Assembly (NCBI GenBank): GCA_963205305.1
Contig: CAUJIC010000065.1
Coordinates: 1-40,128, forward strand
DNA from: Pseudomonadota bacterium
GTDB taxonomy: Bacteria; Pseudomonadota; Alphaproteobacteria; Rickettsiales; UBA3002
Direction: 5' to 3'
Length of the DNA stretch: 40,128 nt
Part shown: piece by piece, positions 15,741 to 23,901 of the stretch
Numbering within the stretch: the first letter of the stretch is position 1
How the letters are laid out: each line of letters begins with the position of its first letter
The notes under the pieces: model-generated
Told to the model about the DNA's origin: nothing
The model's input: the letters and a program-made list of their open reading frames with translations, nothing else
Databases searched by the model: none
Position numbers and translations under genes: made by a program

Positions 15741-16516
15741 CAGATTGTCCCCGCAAATAGCATGATATGCTCGCGCAAGAAATCTATGAAGGTTTCAATC
15801 ATCAGCGGGATAATAGCCATGAGCAGCAAAAATGCGATGATGATCTGGGGCGGCATCATCACGAAGAACACTTGGAAGTTGGGCATTAGCCGCGCCATTA
15901 GGCCGCCCATGAGGTAGAAGATAAGCGAGAACACAATATGCGGTGCCGCGAGCATGATGCCCAGCGTGAAACTATCGGCCAGCAGCCGCACATGGTATTT
16001 CATCATGTCTTCGATCATGGGGTAGCTGCCCGCGATAAACACATTGTAGCTCTCGACCACGGCGGCCAGCATATAATGATGCAAGTTCAGCGCAAAAATT
16101 ACCGTCATCGCCACTATCGTTACAAAGTTGCTTATCACCGCCGTTTGTGCGCCCGTTACAGGGTCAAAAATCGAAGAAACCGCGAGTGAGGATTGGAACG
16201 CAATCATGGTACCTGCCACATGCAGCGCCGATAAAATGGTACGCGCCACCATGCCGATAAACGCGCCGACCAGCACCTCCGACATCAGCAATAAAGCAAG
16301 TGTCATGCGGCTTTCAGGCAGTGCGGGCATTTTTTCAGCGAGTAGGGGGGTGAGCATCGCGCTCATACCCACGGCCAGTAAAAGCCGAAACCGCGACGAG
16401 ACATGGCTATCGCCAAAGGCAGGGATAACCATGAGTGCCGAGCCCACGCGGCAGAAAATAAACAGGAAGGCGCTGAGTTGCGAGATAAGGAAATATTCGA
16501 GCAGGTTCAGCGTCAT
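15740..16516 (-). CDS. fliR: Flagellar export apparatus protein FliR
   Basis: A 258-residue polytopic component of the export gate, where FliP, FliQ and FliR form a helical pore complex. Family features are FILFCRVGSALMVIPAFGDSH-like text near residues 19-40 (read here as FIFCRVGSALMVIPAFG), the segment HVSSRFRLLLAVGMSAMLTPLL, and the later FVTIVAMTVIFALNLHHYMLAAVVESY. The end ETFIDFLREHIMLFAGTI is also typical. It lies 10 bases after fliQ and overlaps flhB, so it is part of one transcript. Confidence 0.95.
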   Translation of the reverse strand: MTLNLLEYFLISQLSAFLFIFCRVGSALMVIPAFGDSHVSSRFRLLLAVGMSAMLTPLLAEKMPALPESRMTLALLLMSEVLVGAFIGMVARTILSALHVAGTMIAFQSSLAVSSIFDPVTGAQTAVISNFVTIVAMTVIFALNLHHYMLAAVVESYNVFIAGSYPMIEDMMKYHVRLLADSFTLGIMLAAPHIVFSLIFYLMGGLMARLMPNFQVFFVMMPPQIIIAFLLLMAIIPLMIETFIDFLREHIMLFAGTI

Positions 16517-16526
16517 GGCGCGCGCC

Positions 16527-16793
16527 TCAATCGATCGTCGCGATGCGTTCGAATAGTTTTTGTCCGTAATGTTCGAGTGATTGCAGCATGAATGGTAGCG
16601 CTAGCACCATCACCAACAGCATCGCCACCATTTTTGGAACAAAGGTGAGGGTGGTTTCCTGAATTTGGGTGAGGGCTTGCACCAGCGAAATGGCCAAGCC
16701 GACAAACAGCGCCGTCAGCACCATGGGCGCGCTGACTAGCAGCAGCACCCAAACCCCTTCGCGAGCTAAATCGATAATTTCAACGGATTCCAT
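16527..16793 (-). CDS. fliQ: Flagellar export apparatus protein FliQ
   Basis: An 88-residue protein with two membrane helices forming part of the export gate. Helix one is GVWVLLLVSAPMVLTALFVGLAISLVQA, with the conserved polar turn QALTQIQETTLTFVPK, then a second helix MVAMLLVMVLALPFMLQSL. Length and motif order are standard. It follows fliE after 69 bases and precedes fliR by 10. Confidence 0.95.
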   Translation of the reverse strand: MESVEIIDLAREGVWVLLLVSAPMVLTALFVGLAISLVQALTQIQETTLTFVPKMVAMLLVMVLALPFMLQSLEHYGQKLFERIATID

Positions 16794-16862
16794 GGGGCGC
16801 TCTTGAATAGAATAGAGGTGGCTACGCGGTGTAACTAAGCACTACCCGCAATCCACATCCAC

Positions 16863-17201
16863 TTAAATCGGCATTTTGATGATTTCTTGGTAGGCGTTGA
16901 TCACGCGATCACGAATCGCAACCACCGTATTCAGTGCCGTTTCAGCTTCAGAAACAGCCGTTACCACATCGGTCAAATCCGCCTTGCCTGAAAGGGCCTT
17001 GGTTGCCATCTGTTCACTTTTATATCCCGAGGCAGCAGCGCCTTGCAGTGCTTGGCCGACCAAATCGATAAAACTTCCGCCACGTGCGTTTTGGGTTTCC
17101 TCGGCGGCACTACCCGCGCTGGTTTTAGTGAGGATATGTTGCGCCACGCGCATCGCATCTTGGTAGGCACCGGCTGCCTGCATAAAATTCACGTTTGACA
17201 T
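16863..17201 (-). CDS. fliE: Flagellar hook-basal body complex protein FliE
   Basis: FliE is a 112-residue structural protein joining the MS ring to the rod. The C-terminal half is the conserved part: SFIDLVGQALQGAAASGYKSEQMATKALSGKADLTDVVTAVSEAETALNTVVAIRDRVINAYQEIIKMPI, with the PI end of the family. The start is preceded by AGGAG with good spacing. It stands between flgC and fliQ, as expected for this operon. Confidence 0.95.
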   Translation of the reverse strand: MSNVNFMQAAGAYQDAMRVAQHILTKTSAGSAAEETQNARGGSFIDLVGQALQGAAASGYKSEQMATKALSGKADLTDVVTAVSEAETALNTVVAIRDRVINAYQEIIKMPI

Positions 17202-17237
17202 TCCACTCTCCTGAATTTTTTATTATTTATTAGTTAA

Positions 17238-17645
17238 TTATCTTAGTAAGTTAATAGTTTGGGTTAACATCGATTTCGAGGATTCAATCACGTTCAAGTT
17301 GGCCTCATAGCTACGGCGTGCCTCGCGCATATCCATCATCTCGCTCAACGGGTTAACGTTTGGGTAGAGCACATAGCCTTGGTCATCGGCCTGTGGGTGG
17401 GCGGGTTCGTATTTCTTCATGAATTCCGATTTATCGGTGCTCACTTTTTTGGTGGCGACCATCTGCGCGCCCGTTTCCTTATCCAGCGCATTTTTGAAGC
17501 TGATGGTTTTGCGGCGATAGGGGGCTTGGCCATCACGCGTGCCGACGGATTCAGCGTTGGCGATGTTCTGCGAAACCACCTTCAGGCGGTCTTGCTGAAC
17601 TTTAAGGCCCGAGGAAGAAATATGAATGGTATCAATCAAATCCAT
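17238..17645 (-). CDS. flgC: Flagellar basal-body rod protein FlgC
   Basis: A 135-residue proximal rod protein exported by the flagellar apparatus without a cleaved signal. The N-terminal rod signature SSSGLKVQQDRLKVVSQNIANAES is at about residues 10-33 and the C-terminal helix YEANLNVIESSKSMLTQTINLLR closes the protein; YVLYPNVNPLSEMMDMREARRSYEAN is also diagnostic. It begins 7 bases after flgB, with AGGTG just ahead of the ATG. Confidence 0.96.
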   Translation of the reverse strand: MDLIDTIHISSSGLKVQQDRLKVVSQNIANAESVGTRDGQAPYRRKTISFKNALDKETGAQMVATKKVSTDKSEFMKKYEPAHPQADDQGYVLYPNVNPLSEMMDMREARRSYEANLNVIESSKSMLTQTINLLR

Positions 17646-17652
17646 GGGTCAC

Positions 17653-18063
17653 CTATTGGTTCGAGCCAGCGGCTTTACGATAAAGCCCTGTGAATTTACG
17701 CATGAGGGTGCTGGAAAGCTGGTACTGCGCGCCAGTATCCGAGATTTTTCCCATTTGATCCTCGAGCACCACATTGTTTTCGGTCGGTGTGGTTTCAAAG
17801 GTGTTGCGATCTTTCTCGGATTTAAAGACATTGCTGCCCGCAACCAGCGTACCGTTCAAGTGTGCGGGCGAGGTGGCGGCCATTTCAAGCTGGCTGTTGG
17901 TGCTCATGGCTAATTTTTTGAAATCAAGCTTCTTTAGCTCGCGCGCCTTATAGCCTGGTGTATCTATATTCGAGATGTTTTGAGCAAGCACCTTCTGGCG
18001 CTGGGTCATATATTTCATATGACCTTTCATCATGGTATTCAGGGCTGGTTCCTTCAAATCCAT
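17653..18063 (-). CDS. flgB: Flagellar basal-body rod protein FlgB
   Basis: A 136-residue proximal rod protein, first gene of the minus-strand flagellar operon. The family's N-terminal signature is MTQRQKVLAQNISNIDTPGYKARELKKLDF, and the C-terminus YQLSSTLMRKFTGLYRKAAG is typical. ATG 18063 is selected because GGAG lies 6 bases ahead and the family begins here; a longer in-frame extension to 18147 would run through the sigma-54 promoter and is rejected. The gene probably starts a transcript continuing through flhB. Confidence 0.95.
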   Translation of the reverse strand: MDLKEPALNTMMKGHMKYMTQRQKVLAQNISNIDTPGYKARELKKLDFKKLAMSTNSQLEMAATSPAHLNGTLVAGSNVFKSEKDRNTFETTPTENNVVLEDQMGKISDTGAQYQLSSTLMRKFTGLYRKAAGSNQ

Positions 18064-18122
18064 CGGTCGCTCCGTTCTAGGCTCTCGCATATTATTAACG
18101 CATGGGTCTAATGCCCACTGCG

Positions 18123-18141
18123 TTACCCTATGCAAGGGTAA
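18123..18141. promoter_or_regulatory. Inverted repeat overlapping the sigma-54 promoter
   Basis: TTACCCT and AGGGTAA form a perfect 7-base inverted repeat around a 5-base spacer (ATGCA). It covers the -12 half of the flgB promoter, so a dimeric regulator bound here would block or modulate RpoN holoenzyme. It is not the known FlbD site of Caulobacter. Confidence 0.45.
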
Positions 18142-18146
18142 TGCCA
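18131..18146 (-). promoter_or_regulatory. Sigma-54 promoter for the flgB operon
   Basis: The minus strand reads TGGCATTACCCTTGCA. The -24 GG and -12 GC dinucleotides are 10 bases apart and the flanking bases fit the RpoN consensus TGGCACG-N4-TTGCA. It lies 67 bases before the flgB start, leaving an untranslated leader of about 55 bases. Sigma-54 control of rod and export genes is known in alphaproteobacteria such as Caulobacter, which makes this credible. Confidence 0.75.
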
Positions 18147-18325
18147 TGATAGAATAGGTAGCTTGCCGAGTCTCTTGCCCGAGGGATCATTTGGTGTCAC
18201 CCCGTGTATATATGTAATATAGGCAATAATTACCCATATTGCAAATAAATAATGGCCTAGCGTGCATTTTTTTACTATGCTAGGGAGTAATCACCAGTAA
18301 GGTCACAGCCATCCAGTAGGTCATT

Positions 18326-18583
18326 ATGCTGTTTTTATCGCGCAAAATCGGTGAATCCATTGTTATCAACAACTCCATCGAGCTCACCGTTATCGAGGTG
18401 CGCGGTAAGACCGTCAAACTAGGGTTCGATTTCCCGCCCGATGCGACGGTGCTTCGCAAAGAGATTTACGAGAAAATCATGGCCGAGAACATGGCCGCTG
18501 CCGCGGGCGATGTCGATTTTAACGAGGCCGATTTCGACCTGTCGCATCTGGATGCCGCCGTGCCACCCATCGAGAAGAAATAA
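18326..18583 (+). CDS. csrA: Carbon storage regulator CsrA
   Basis: CsrA is a small dimeric RNA-binding protein that represses or stabilises mRNAs at GGA motifs. In flagellated bacteria it often controls flagellin. The core MLFLSRKIGESIVINNSIELTVIEVRGKTVKLGF fits the family closely, including the N-terminal LxLxRK strand, and the 85-residue length reflects an acidic C-terminal extension (NEADFDLSHLDAAVPP) beyond the usual 60 or so residues. It is divergent from flgB and is followed immediately by flhX, whose ATG overlaps the csrA stop by a base. The position strongly suggests control of motility genes. Confidence 0.95.
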   Translation: MLFLSRKIGESIVINNSIELTVIEVRGKTVKLGFDFPPDATVLRKEIYEKIMAENMAAAAGDVDFNEADFDLSHLDAAVPPIEKK

Positions 18584-18933
18584 TGACGGACAACGAGCAT
18601 ATCGCCGATTACCGTGAGCGCGACGAACGCGAGAAGCAGCCCGCTGCCATTACCAAAGCGGTGGCGATTGAATACGAGCGCGGCGGCGATGAAGCCCCCA
18701 TCGTTACGGCCAGCGGCAAGGGCGCGATTGCGGAGCAAATTCTCGCCATCGCGTTCGAGCGTGGCATCAAGGTGCGCCAAGATGCGGAGCTGGTGGATAT
18801 TCTCTCGATGGTCGATGTCGATTCGCCCATTCCGCTTGAGGCATTCACGGCCGTTGCCGAAATTCTGGCCTTTGTCTACAAGGCGAACGATGCCAAGAAA
18901 CCCCGTCCACCTCAGTATAAGGAGTCGCGATGA
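18583..18933 (+). CDS. FlhB C-terminal domain-like protein (FlhX type)
   Basis: A 116-residue soluble protein corresponding to the part of FlhB's cytoplasmic domain after the NPTH cleavage site. The matching region is AVAIEYERGGDEAPIVTASGKGAIAEQILAIAFERGIKVRQDAELVDILSMVDVDSPIPLEAFTAVAEILAFVYK. It lacks the membrane part and the NPTH motif, so it cannot cleave itself. Related stand-alone FlhB tails (FlhX, YlqH) can substitute for the FlhB C-terminal fragment in export. Start and stop codons overlap those of csrA and the next gene, consistent with tight coupling. The full flhB is present on the opposite strand. Confidence 0.85.
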   Translation: MTDNEHIADYRERDEREKQPAAITKAVAIEYERGGDEAPIVTASGKGAIAEQILAIAFERGIKVRQDAELVDILSMVDVDSPIPLEAFTAVAEILAFVYKANDAKKPRPPQYKESR

Positions 18934-19268
18934 GCTTACCCGATCTCGATCCATCCCGTTCGGCGGAAGTGTTGTTCGGTGATATCCTCGCTTATGTCGA
19001 TGCGGCGGATGCGATGCTCGTCAAGCGTGAGCCGTTGCTGCTCGCGGGGCTTGATACCGCTGTTGAAGCGCTCTGTAAGCGGGTGATGGAACTCAATCCT
19101 GTTCAAAGCAAAGAATATACGCCTGAGCTGGAGCATTTAATGCAGCGCATCACCCAGTTGCAAACCAACATGGTGGCGATGCAGGAAGAAATTGCGACCA
19201 CGCTGCAATCCGTTGGGGTGCAGAAAAAGGCAAATGCTGCCTATAACAAACCTAAGTCGGGGGCGTAA
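18930..19268 (+). CDS. Small helical protein in the flagellar operon, possible export chaperone
   Basis: A 112-residue predicted helical, soluble protein. I cannot assign a family with certainty. It has no membrane segment, and residues 55-95 (SKEYTPELEHLMQRITQLQTNMVAMQEEIATTLQSV) form a likely amphipathic coiled coil with the shape of FlgN or FliT-type flagellar chaperones. It overlaps flhX by 4 bases (ATGA) and fliO by one base (TAATG), so it belongs to the csrA-flhX-fliO-fliP transcript. The chaperone role is inference from context and predicted structure. Confidence 0.65.
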   Translation: MSLPDLDPSRSAEVLFGDILAYVDAADAMLVKREPLLLAGLDTAVEALCKRVMELNPVQSKEYTPELEHLMQRITQLQTNMVAMQEEIATTLQSVGVQKKANAAYNKPKSGA

Positions 19269-19552
19269 TGGATGTCAGCGAATATAGCCGCTTTTTCTTG
19301 GCGCTGGCGGGGGTCATCTCCCTCATTTGGCTGATTGCCTATGGGCTGAAGCGCACGGGGATGGATAAGCGCCTACGCGGTGTTAGTGGCCAGCATGGGC
19401 GGCTTGGGGTGGTTGATGTGCTGTATCTCGACCCTAAGCGCAAACTAACGCTGGTGCGCGCCGATGACCGCGAGTATCTCCTTTTTATAAGTGGCGAAAA
19501 CGCCCAACTGATCGATAGCATGGAAGCGAAAAAGCATGAAGCAAGCGCATAG
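19268..19552 (+). CDS. fliO: Flagellar biosynthesis protein FliO
   Basis: A 94-residue protein with one N-terminal membrane span (FFLALAGVISLIWLIAYGLKR, about 9-29) and a cytoplasmic FliO domain with RLGVVDVLYLDPKRKLTLVRADDREYLLFISG, the typical LxxxRxLxLVRxxxxEhLLhxG pattern. FliO helps assemble the FliP ring. It overlaps both its predecessor and fliP (16 bases), as is common. Confidence 0.87.
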   Translation: MDVSEYSRFFLALAGVISLIWLIAYGLKRTGMDKRLRGVSGQHGRLGVVDVLYLDPKRKLTLVRADDREYLLFISGENAQLIDSMEAKKHEASA

Positions 19553-20270
19553 ATTTTTGTTATTGGCTACGGCGCTGCTGCTTCCACTGGCAGCTCATGC
19601 GCAATCGCTGAACCTCGATATGGGCGGTGGCGATGGGTCGGCCACCGCACGCGTCATCCAGATGGTGCTGCTGCTCACCATCCTCAGCCTCGCGCCGTCG
19701 ATCCTCATGATGGTGACATCTTTCATGCGGATTATGATTGTACTCAGCTTCGTGCGTACGGCACTGGGCACGCAAAATACCCCGCCCAACCAAGTGCTGG
19801 TGGCACTGGCCTTGTTCCTCACATTGTTTATCATGACCCCCGTGATGCAAAAATCCTACGATGATGGCATCAAACCGATGATTGAAGAGAAGATAGATGA
19901 GGGCGAGGGGCTCAAGCGCGCCGCGCAACCTTTCCATGATTTCATGATGCACCATGTGAAGGAAAAAGACCTACAGCTTTTTGTTGATATGAGCAAAACC
20001 AAGGTCGAGAAGCCCGAGGATGTGCCCTACCAAGTGCTCATCCCATCCTTCATGATAAGCGAGTTGAAGCGCGCGTTCGAGATTGGCTTTCTCATCTTCA
20101 TCCCGTTCCTCATCATCGATATGGTGGTAGCGTCGGTACTGATGTCGATGGGTATGGCCATGTTGCCGCCGATTGTCATTTCGCTGCCGTTCAAAATCAT
20201 TTTCTTTGTGGTCGTCGATGGCTGGTACATGCTCGCAGGCAGCCTCGTTCGTTCGTTCGGGGTCACCTAA
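19536..20270 (+). CDS. fliP: Flagellar export apparatus protein FliP
   Basis: FliP is the main pore-forming subunit of the export gate. The protein has 244 residues. It starts with a signal peptide (FLLLATALLLPLAAHAQ), as FliP proteins do, then SLAPSILMMVTSFMRIMIVLSFVRTALGTQNTPPNQVLVALALFLTLFIM, a charged periplasmic loop, and the conserved C-terminal FLIFIPFLIIDMVVASVLMSMGMAMLPPIVISLPFKIIFFVVVDGW. It is separated from fliQ-fliR, which are on the opposite strand. Confidence 0.97.
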   Translation: MKQAHRFLLLATALLLPLAAHAQSLNLDMGGGDGSATARVIQMVLLLTILSLAPSILMMVTSFMRIMIVLSFVRTALGTQNTPPNQVLVALALFLTLFIMTPVMQKSYDDGIKPMIEEKIDEGEGLKRAAQPFHDFMMHHVKEKDLQLFVDMSKTKVEKPEDVPYQVLIPSFMISELKRAFEIGFLIFIPFLIIDMVVASVLMSMGMAMLPPIVISLPFKIIFFVVVDGWYMLAGSLVRSFGVT

Positions 20271-20539
20271 TGCCGTGGGTCATGCAAATGCTGGGCTGTG
20301 CGGTGACACTCATTGGCATCGCGTTTGTGGTGTGGGTGGGCTTCTGGTTTTTCCTCGTACTGATTGCCGTGGGCGCATTGCTGGCAAGCTGGCAACATAT
20401 CCGCCGCTATTTGGTGGAGAAGGGCATCCTTAACCCCATTGCAGGGGTGCCAAACGGCGTGATTATCGAGGAAGAAAGAACAACCACCACCATCATCGAA
20501 GGTGATTATAAGCGGGTGGATGAGGTTGAAAAAGAGTAG
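20270..20539 (+). CDS. Small membrane protein after fliP
   Basis: An 89-residue protein not recognised as a known family. Residues 5-40 are hydrophobic with one long or two short spans (MLGCAVTLIGIAFVVWVGFWFFLVLIAVGALLA), and the rest is a cytoplasmic tail rich in acidic and threonine residues (EEERTTTTIIEGDYKRVDEVEKE). Its ATG overlaps the fliP stop (TAATG), so it is translated with the flagellar genes. It ends 10 bases from the convergent TPR gene. A role in flagellar assembly is inferred only from coupling. Confidence 0.7.
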   Translation: MPWVMQMLGCAVTLIGIAFVVWVGFWFFLVLIAVGALLASWQHIRRYLVEKGILNPIAGVPNGVIIEEERTTTTIIEGDYKRVDEVEKE

Positions 20540-20549
20540 GGCGGCGGCG

Positions 20550-23500
20550 CTACTTCACGGCCTCGCTAAGTTTTCCTGCGGCAATCTTCGCTTTGAACGT
20601 ATCGAGGAAACTTTCCGTGTTACTGATTTGCTGGGCAACGAGTGCAAAATCCTCGGGGTCGAGTGGGGTCGTATCGTTGGTGATGTACTCAAAGATTTGC
20701 TTCGAGGCGGTGTCAGGAATCAGCGCGGTGTAATAATCGCGCAAGTAGCGCAGCTGCACATAATCGCTCTCAAACGTATAGGCCAGTGCCAGTTTCAGCA
20801 ACACTTCGGTTTCCTGATTGGTCAGCGGTTCCGTCAGGTTACTGCGGCTGGTGAGAATATCCTCCGCACGGTTGGCGATGTTTGGCCAATCCTGCATCGC
20901 CCATAAAATATCGAGCCGCAAAAGCGCGCCTGCCGCCGTGCTATCGTTATAAATCACGCTGAGCGCTTCCTCGTTCTTACCGATCTTGTTCAGCGCCAGT
21001 GCCGTCAGTTGCTGGCGCTGAATTTGTAACCCCACCTCGTTACTGCCGAAATTAGTCACCTCAAGCACGGTTAGCGCTTCTTGCGGTTGGCGGTTGAGCA
21101 AATACAGCAGTGCCAACCGTGCACCAATGCGCGAGCGTGTCTCACCTGTGGAGCGAAATTTCACTTGATGTTCGAGCAGTTGTGTCGCGCGGCTGAGTAG
21201 GTCGATCGCTGCCAAACGGTTGGCGAGGCCCTGCACAATTTGGTCGCCCTTTTCGCCCAGCGGCGTCAGCTCACGGAATTCATAGAACAGCGACAATGCC
21301 TTCAGCGGTGGCATATCGGCGCCAAGCTCGGTCGAGAAAAGTTCCTCGAACAAGCTGGTCATGGCACCTGCATTGCTGAGTGTTTCTGGGTCAGTTGGAA
21401 AAGCGTCCATCAAGGCTTTGCGCGCCCGCAGCACTTCGTCGTAACGGTTGTTTTGGGTATAAATACCAATGAGGTCCTGCAGAATGGCGCGTTCCACCGC
21501 ATCGCCACGCCATGCCATGCGGATATGCTCTAGCACCTCGGTCGCGACTTCAGGTGTAATGCTGCCTTGGGCGAGTTGCAGCTTGGCCAGCGCTAGGCGT
21601 GCCAGTGACGATATGCGGCGGTTCTCGGTTTGGTTCGCCACACGCTCATAAATTTCCAGTGCTTGCGTCATTTCACCTTTTTTCTCGGCGACGACGCCCA
21701 GTGCATACTCAGCTTCCTGCGTTAAGGGGCCAATGATGTTATCGCGCAGCAAGGTATCAAATACAGCGAGGGCTTTTTCTTGCTCACCATTTTCGATGTA
21801 GGCCTCGGCGGCGATAGCGGCCAACCGCTGACGAATTGCAGGCGGGTAGTAGCGAATGTAGGGTTTGTTATACTTTAGAAACTGGAAAATAGCCTCAGGC
21901 GTTGCGACACTTGCAGGGTCCACGGGGGCGTTGGGTATATTGTTGGCGCTATCGTTGGTAGGGCTTGGAGCGGCAGGGCCAATGGTCGAACTAGCAGCAG
22001 TTTCAAGCGATTTTTCAATCGTCTGCGCCACGCTTAACTGCGCGGTGAACAAGCTGGTGACCTGCTTCCATAGCATCGCTTCATCGGAATCGAGCAGCTC
22101 GGGTGCAGCGATCTCGCGGGCGGCATCGTCCATATGGTTGTGCATCACATAGGCAGCGGTGCGGAGCAGGGCGAGCTTGTTGGCGACATAATATTCAGGG
22201 AAATCCGATTTGATGACATCTAGATAGCCGCCTGCTTCGGCGCCCATGCCTTGTATCATGTAAAGTTTTACCATCTCCATCAGGCTATCGGCTTTGGTGG
22301 CCTTAGTGCTAGCCGCCACGGCACGCAGGCGGTCCATTTGTGTTTCGATAAATTTATCCTTGGGCACAAACCATTGGTCGTAAGGAATCGCCACGCCCGT
22401 GGCATTGCTCGTCACCACGACAGGGGTCGTACCTGCCACTTGCGGCAAGGCTTCAGAAACAGCTAGGCCGCTTGCGCTGCTAATGATGATACCCGAGCGT
22501 GTTTGCGAGGTGGCTAAATCTGCCAATCGGTTCACCATCACAATTCCTTGGGGGTTTGACAAAATATCGAAGCCTGCAAAACTTCTGCCTTTGCTTACCC
22601 CTCGACGATTTTCGTACGAGGGAATAATAACAAACGCATCGCCGGCATTGGGGTCAAAGAAGCGTAATTCTGGTGCTACATCAAACACACCAAGCACCAT
22701 ACGCGTATTGCCCTCCAAGCTGTCTGCGGCGATGGTCGTATCCATCGAAGGTTCGGTGGCGTTTTTCGTTAGTGCCACATTCCAGCCATAGCCACCCTCG
22801 ATTTGCGTGGGTTCTGCATTGATGCTGCCATCGGTGATCAGGCGCAGCACGCTGTTGCCTTTGTAGGGGTACTGAATCACGTTCACGACATGTTTGGGTA
22901 GAACGGTCCGCAACAACGCTACATTGAGGTCTTGCGGGCGCGAAAAAATAATCCAAATCTCATTCGCGCGCTTGAAGGTTGCGGCGGCCGTGCGCTCCTT
23001 CCACGGAAAGTTAATCACGGTTTCGCCATTAATGTTACGTACGCCGACCACAAAGGGTATCGAGGTATCCTCAGCTTTTGCCACGGCTGGTGGTGCCTCT
23101 TCTTCAGGGGCAGGCGTTACAGTTTCCAGCGCTGCCACTTCTTGCTCTGGCTCAGCCACTTTTGCGGCGGGGGCTGGTTCGGCAGGGGCTTCTTTGGTGG
23201 TTAACATTTCCGCTTCCGCAGGGGCGGGTTTTTCAGGGGCGGGTTTTTCAGGGGTCGCAGCAGCAGGCTTAGCTTCAGGCTGCTCAGGTTTTTTGGTCGA
23301 TAGCATCGTATTATCGGCGACCACAGCCTCAGGCGTGCGCGCAGGTTTTTTCTCGGTTTTCTTGGTGGTGAGGATATTTTTTTCCGGTGCTTGTTTGCCT
23401 GCCGTTTTGGTTTCTGCCTCTGGCGCTTTCACTTTCACAGGTGTTGGATCGCCCATTAAATCGATGCCCACCTTATTACCACTCACAAATTGCCGCAGGC

Positions 23501-23807
23501 GGTAGGGTTTGTTGAGGGTGAGGGTCAGGGTGCGCTTATCCTCGGAGAGTTTTGCGTCAGCCACATAGCCAGGTAATTTAGCGTGAATCGCATCGGGTGA
23601 TAGGGTGAAAGGGTTGCTGAAGGTAAGGGTTGCAGTTGTTCCATCGCTGCTGGTTTTGAGGCGGGTCGCCTGCTCGAATGGAAAAATAACGCGGCCAAAG
23701 CCGTTACGCTTGGTGGCGTCGATGGTGGCGGCATAGGCGGAGAACGCCATCAAACAAGCAATGGCGAGGTATCCGCCCACGCGGGATGTGTGGCGTAGTG
23801 AGGTCAT
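20550..23807 (-). CDS. Large secreted TPR protein next to chemotaxis genes
   Basis: A 1085-residue exported protein. After a signal peptide (VGGYLAIACLMAFSAYA) come AMIN-like beta segments (GFGRVIFPFEQATRLKTSS, then a second one at about residues 255-340). Between these lies a Pro/Ala/Glu/Lys-rich linker of about 120 residues in which a short motif recurs (ILTTKK, MLSTKK, MLTTKE). The C-terminal half is helical, with TPR-type repeats (QEKALAVFDTLL, MTQALEIYERVA, PQEALTVLEV). ATG 23807 is preferred to an in-frame TTG at 23837. The gene lies downstream of cheY-cheZ on the same strand and converges on the fliP unit, so a role in motor function or envelope placement is likely. No known name fits. 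Confidence 0.8.
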   Translation of the reverse strand: MTSLRHTSRVGGYLAIACLMAFSAYAATIDATKRNGFGRVIFPFEQATRLKTSSDGTTATLTFSNPFTLSPDAIHAKLPGYVADAKLSEDKRTLTLTLNKPYRLRQFVSGNKVGIDLMGDPTPVKVKAPEAETKTAGKQAPEKNILTTKKTEKKPARTPEAVVADNTMLSTKKPEQPEAKPAAATPEKPAPEKPAPAEAEMLTTKEAPAEPAPAAKVAEPEQEVAALETVTPAPEEEAPPAVAKAEDTSIPFVVGVRNINGETVINFPWKERTAAATFKRANEIWIIFSRPQDLNVALLRTVLPKHVVNVIQYPYKGNSVLRLITDGSINAEPTQIEGGYGWNVALTKNATEPSMDTTIAADSLEGNTRMVLGVFDVAPELRFFDPNAGDAFVIIPSYENRRGVSKGRSFAGFDILSNPQGIVMVNRLADLATSQTRSGIIISSASGLAVSEALPQVAGTTPVVVTSNATGVAIPYDQWFVPKDKFIETQMDRLRAVAASTKATKADSLMEMVKLYMIQGMGAEAGGYLDVIKSDFPEYYVANKLALLRTAAYVMHNHMDDAAREIAAPELLDSDEAMLWKQVTSLFTAQLSVAQTIEKSLETAASSTIGPAAPSPTNDSANNIPNAPVDPASVATPEAIFQFLKYNKPYIRYYPPAIRQRLAAIAAEAYIENGEQEKALAVFDTLLRDNIIGPLTQEAEYALGVVAEKKGEMTQALEIYERVANQTENRRISSLARLALAKLQLAQGSITPEVATEVLEHIRMAWRGDAVERAILQDLIGIYTQNNRYDEVLRARKALMDAFPTDPETLSNAGAMTSLFEELFSTELGADMPPLKALSLFYEFRELTPLGEKGDQIVQGLANRLAAIDLLSRATQLLEHQVKFRSTGETRSRIGARLALLYLLNRQPQEALTVLEVTNFGSNEVGLQIQRQQLTALALNKIGKNEEALSVIYNDSTAAGALLRLDILWAMQDWPNIANRAEDILTSRSNLTEPLTNQETEVLLKLALAYTFESDYVQLRYLRDYYTALIPDTASKQIFEYITNDTTPLDPEDFALVAQQISNTESFLDTFKAKIAAGKLSEAVK

Positions 23808-23833
23808 AGCATTTTTCCGATGCCATCTTCTAA

Positions 23834-23869
23834 GCAATCTCAGGCGATTGCAACCGCGCTGTCGCGGTT
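23834..23869. other. Tandem perfect hairpins between cheZ and the TPR gene
   Basis: Two adjacent inverted repeats: GCAATC-N6-GATTGC (23834-23851) and AACCGCG-CTGT-CGCGGTT (23852-23869). Neither has a T-run on the side needed for an intrinsic terminator of cheZ, so they may be an attenuator, an mRNA stabiliser or a processing site in the leader of the TPR gene. Confidence 0.4.
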
Positions 23870-23901
23870 ATACAGGGGGATTTTTGTAAGACGAAGAATG
23901 C

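Noticed and set aside
17217..17275. CtrA-like TTAA pairs near the fliE-flgC junction
   Set aside because: The TTAA copies are 9 or 13 bases apart rather than the 7 needed, and part of them lies within flgC.
22894..23505. 203-residue plus-strand frame in the TPR gene
   Set aside because: It is Gly/Ala/Ser-rich because it is antisense to the Pro/Ala/Glu linker; no independent signals.
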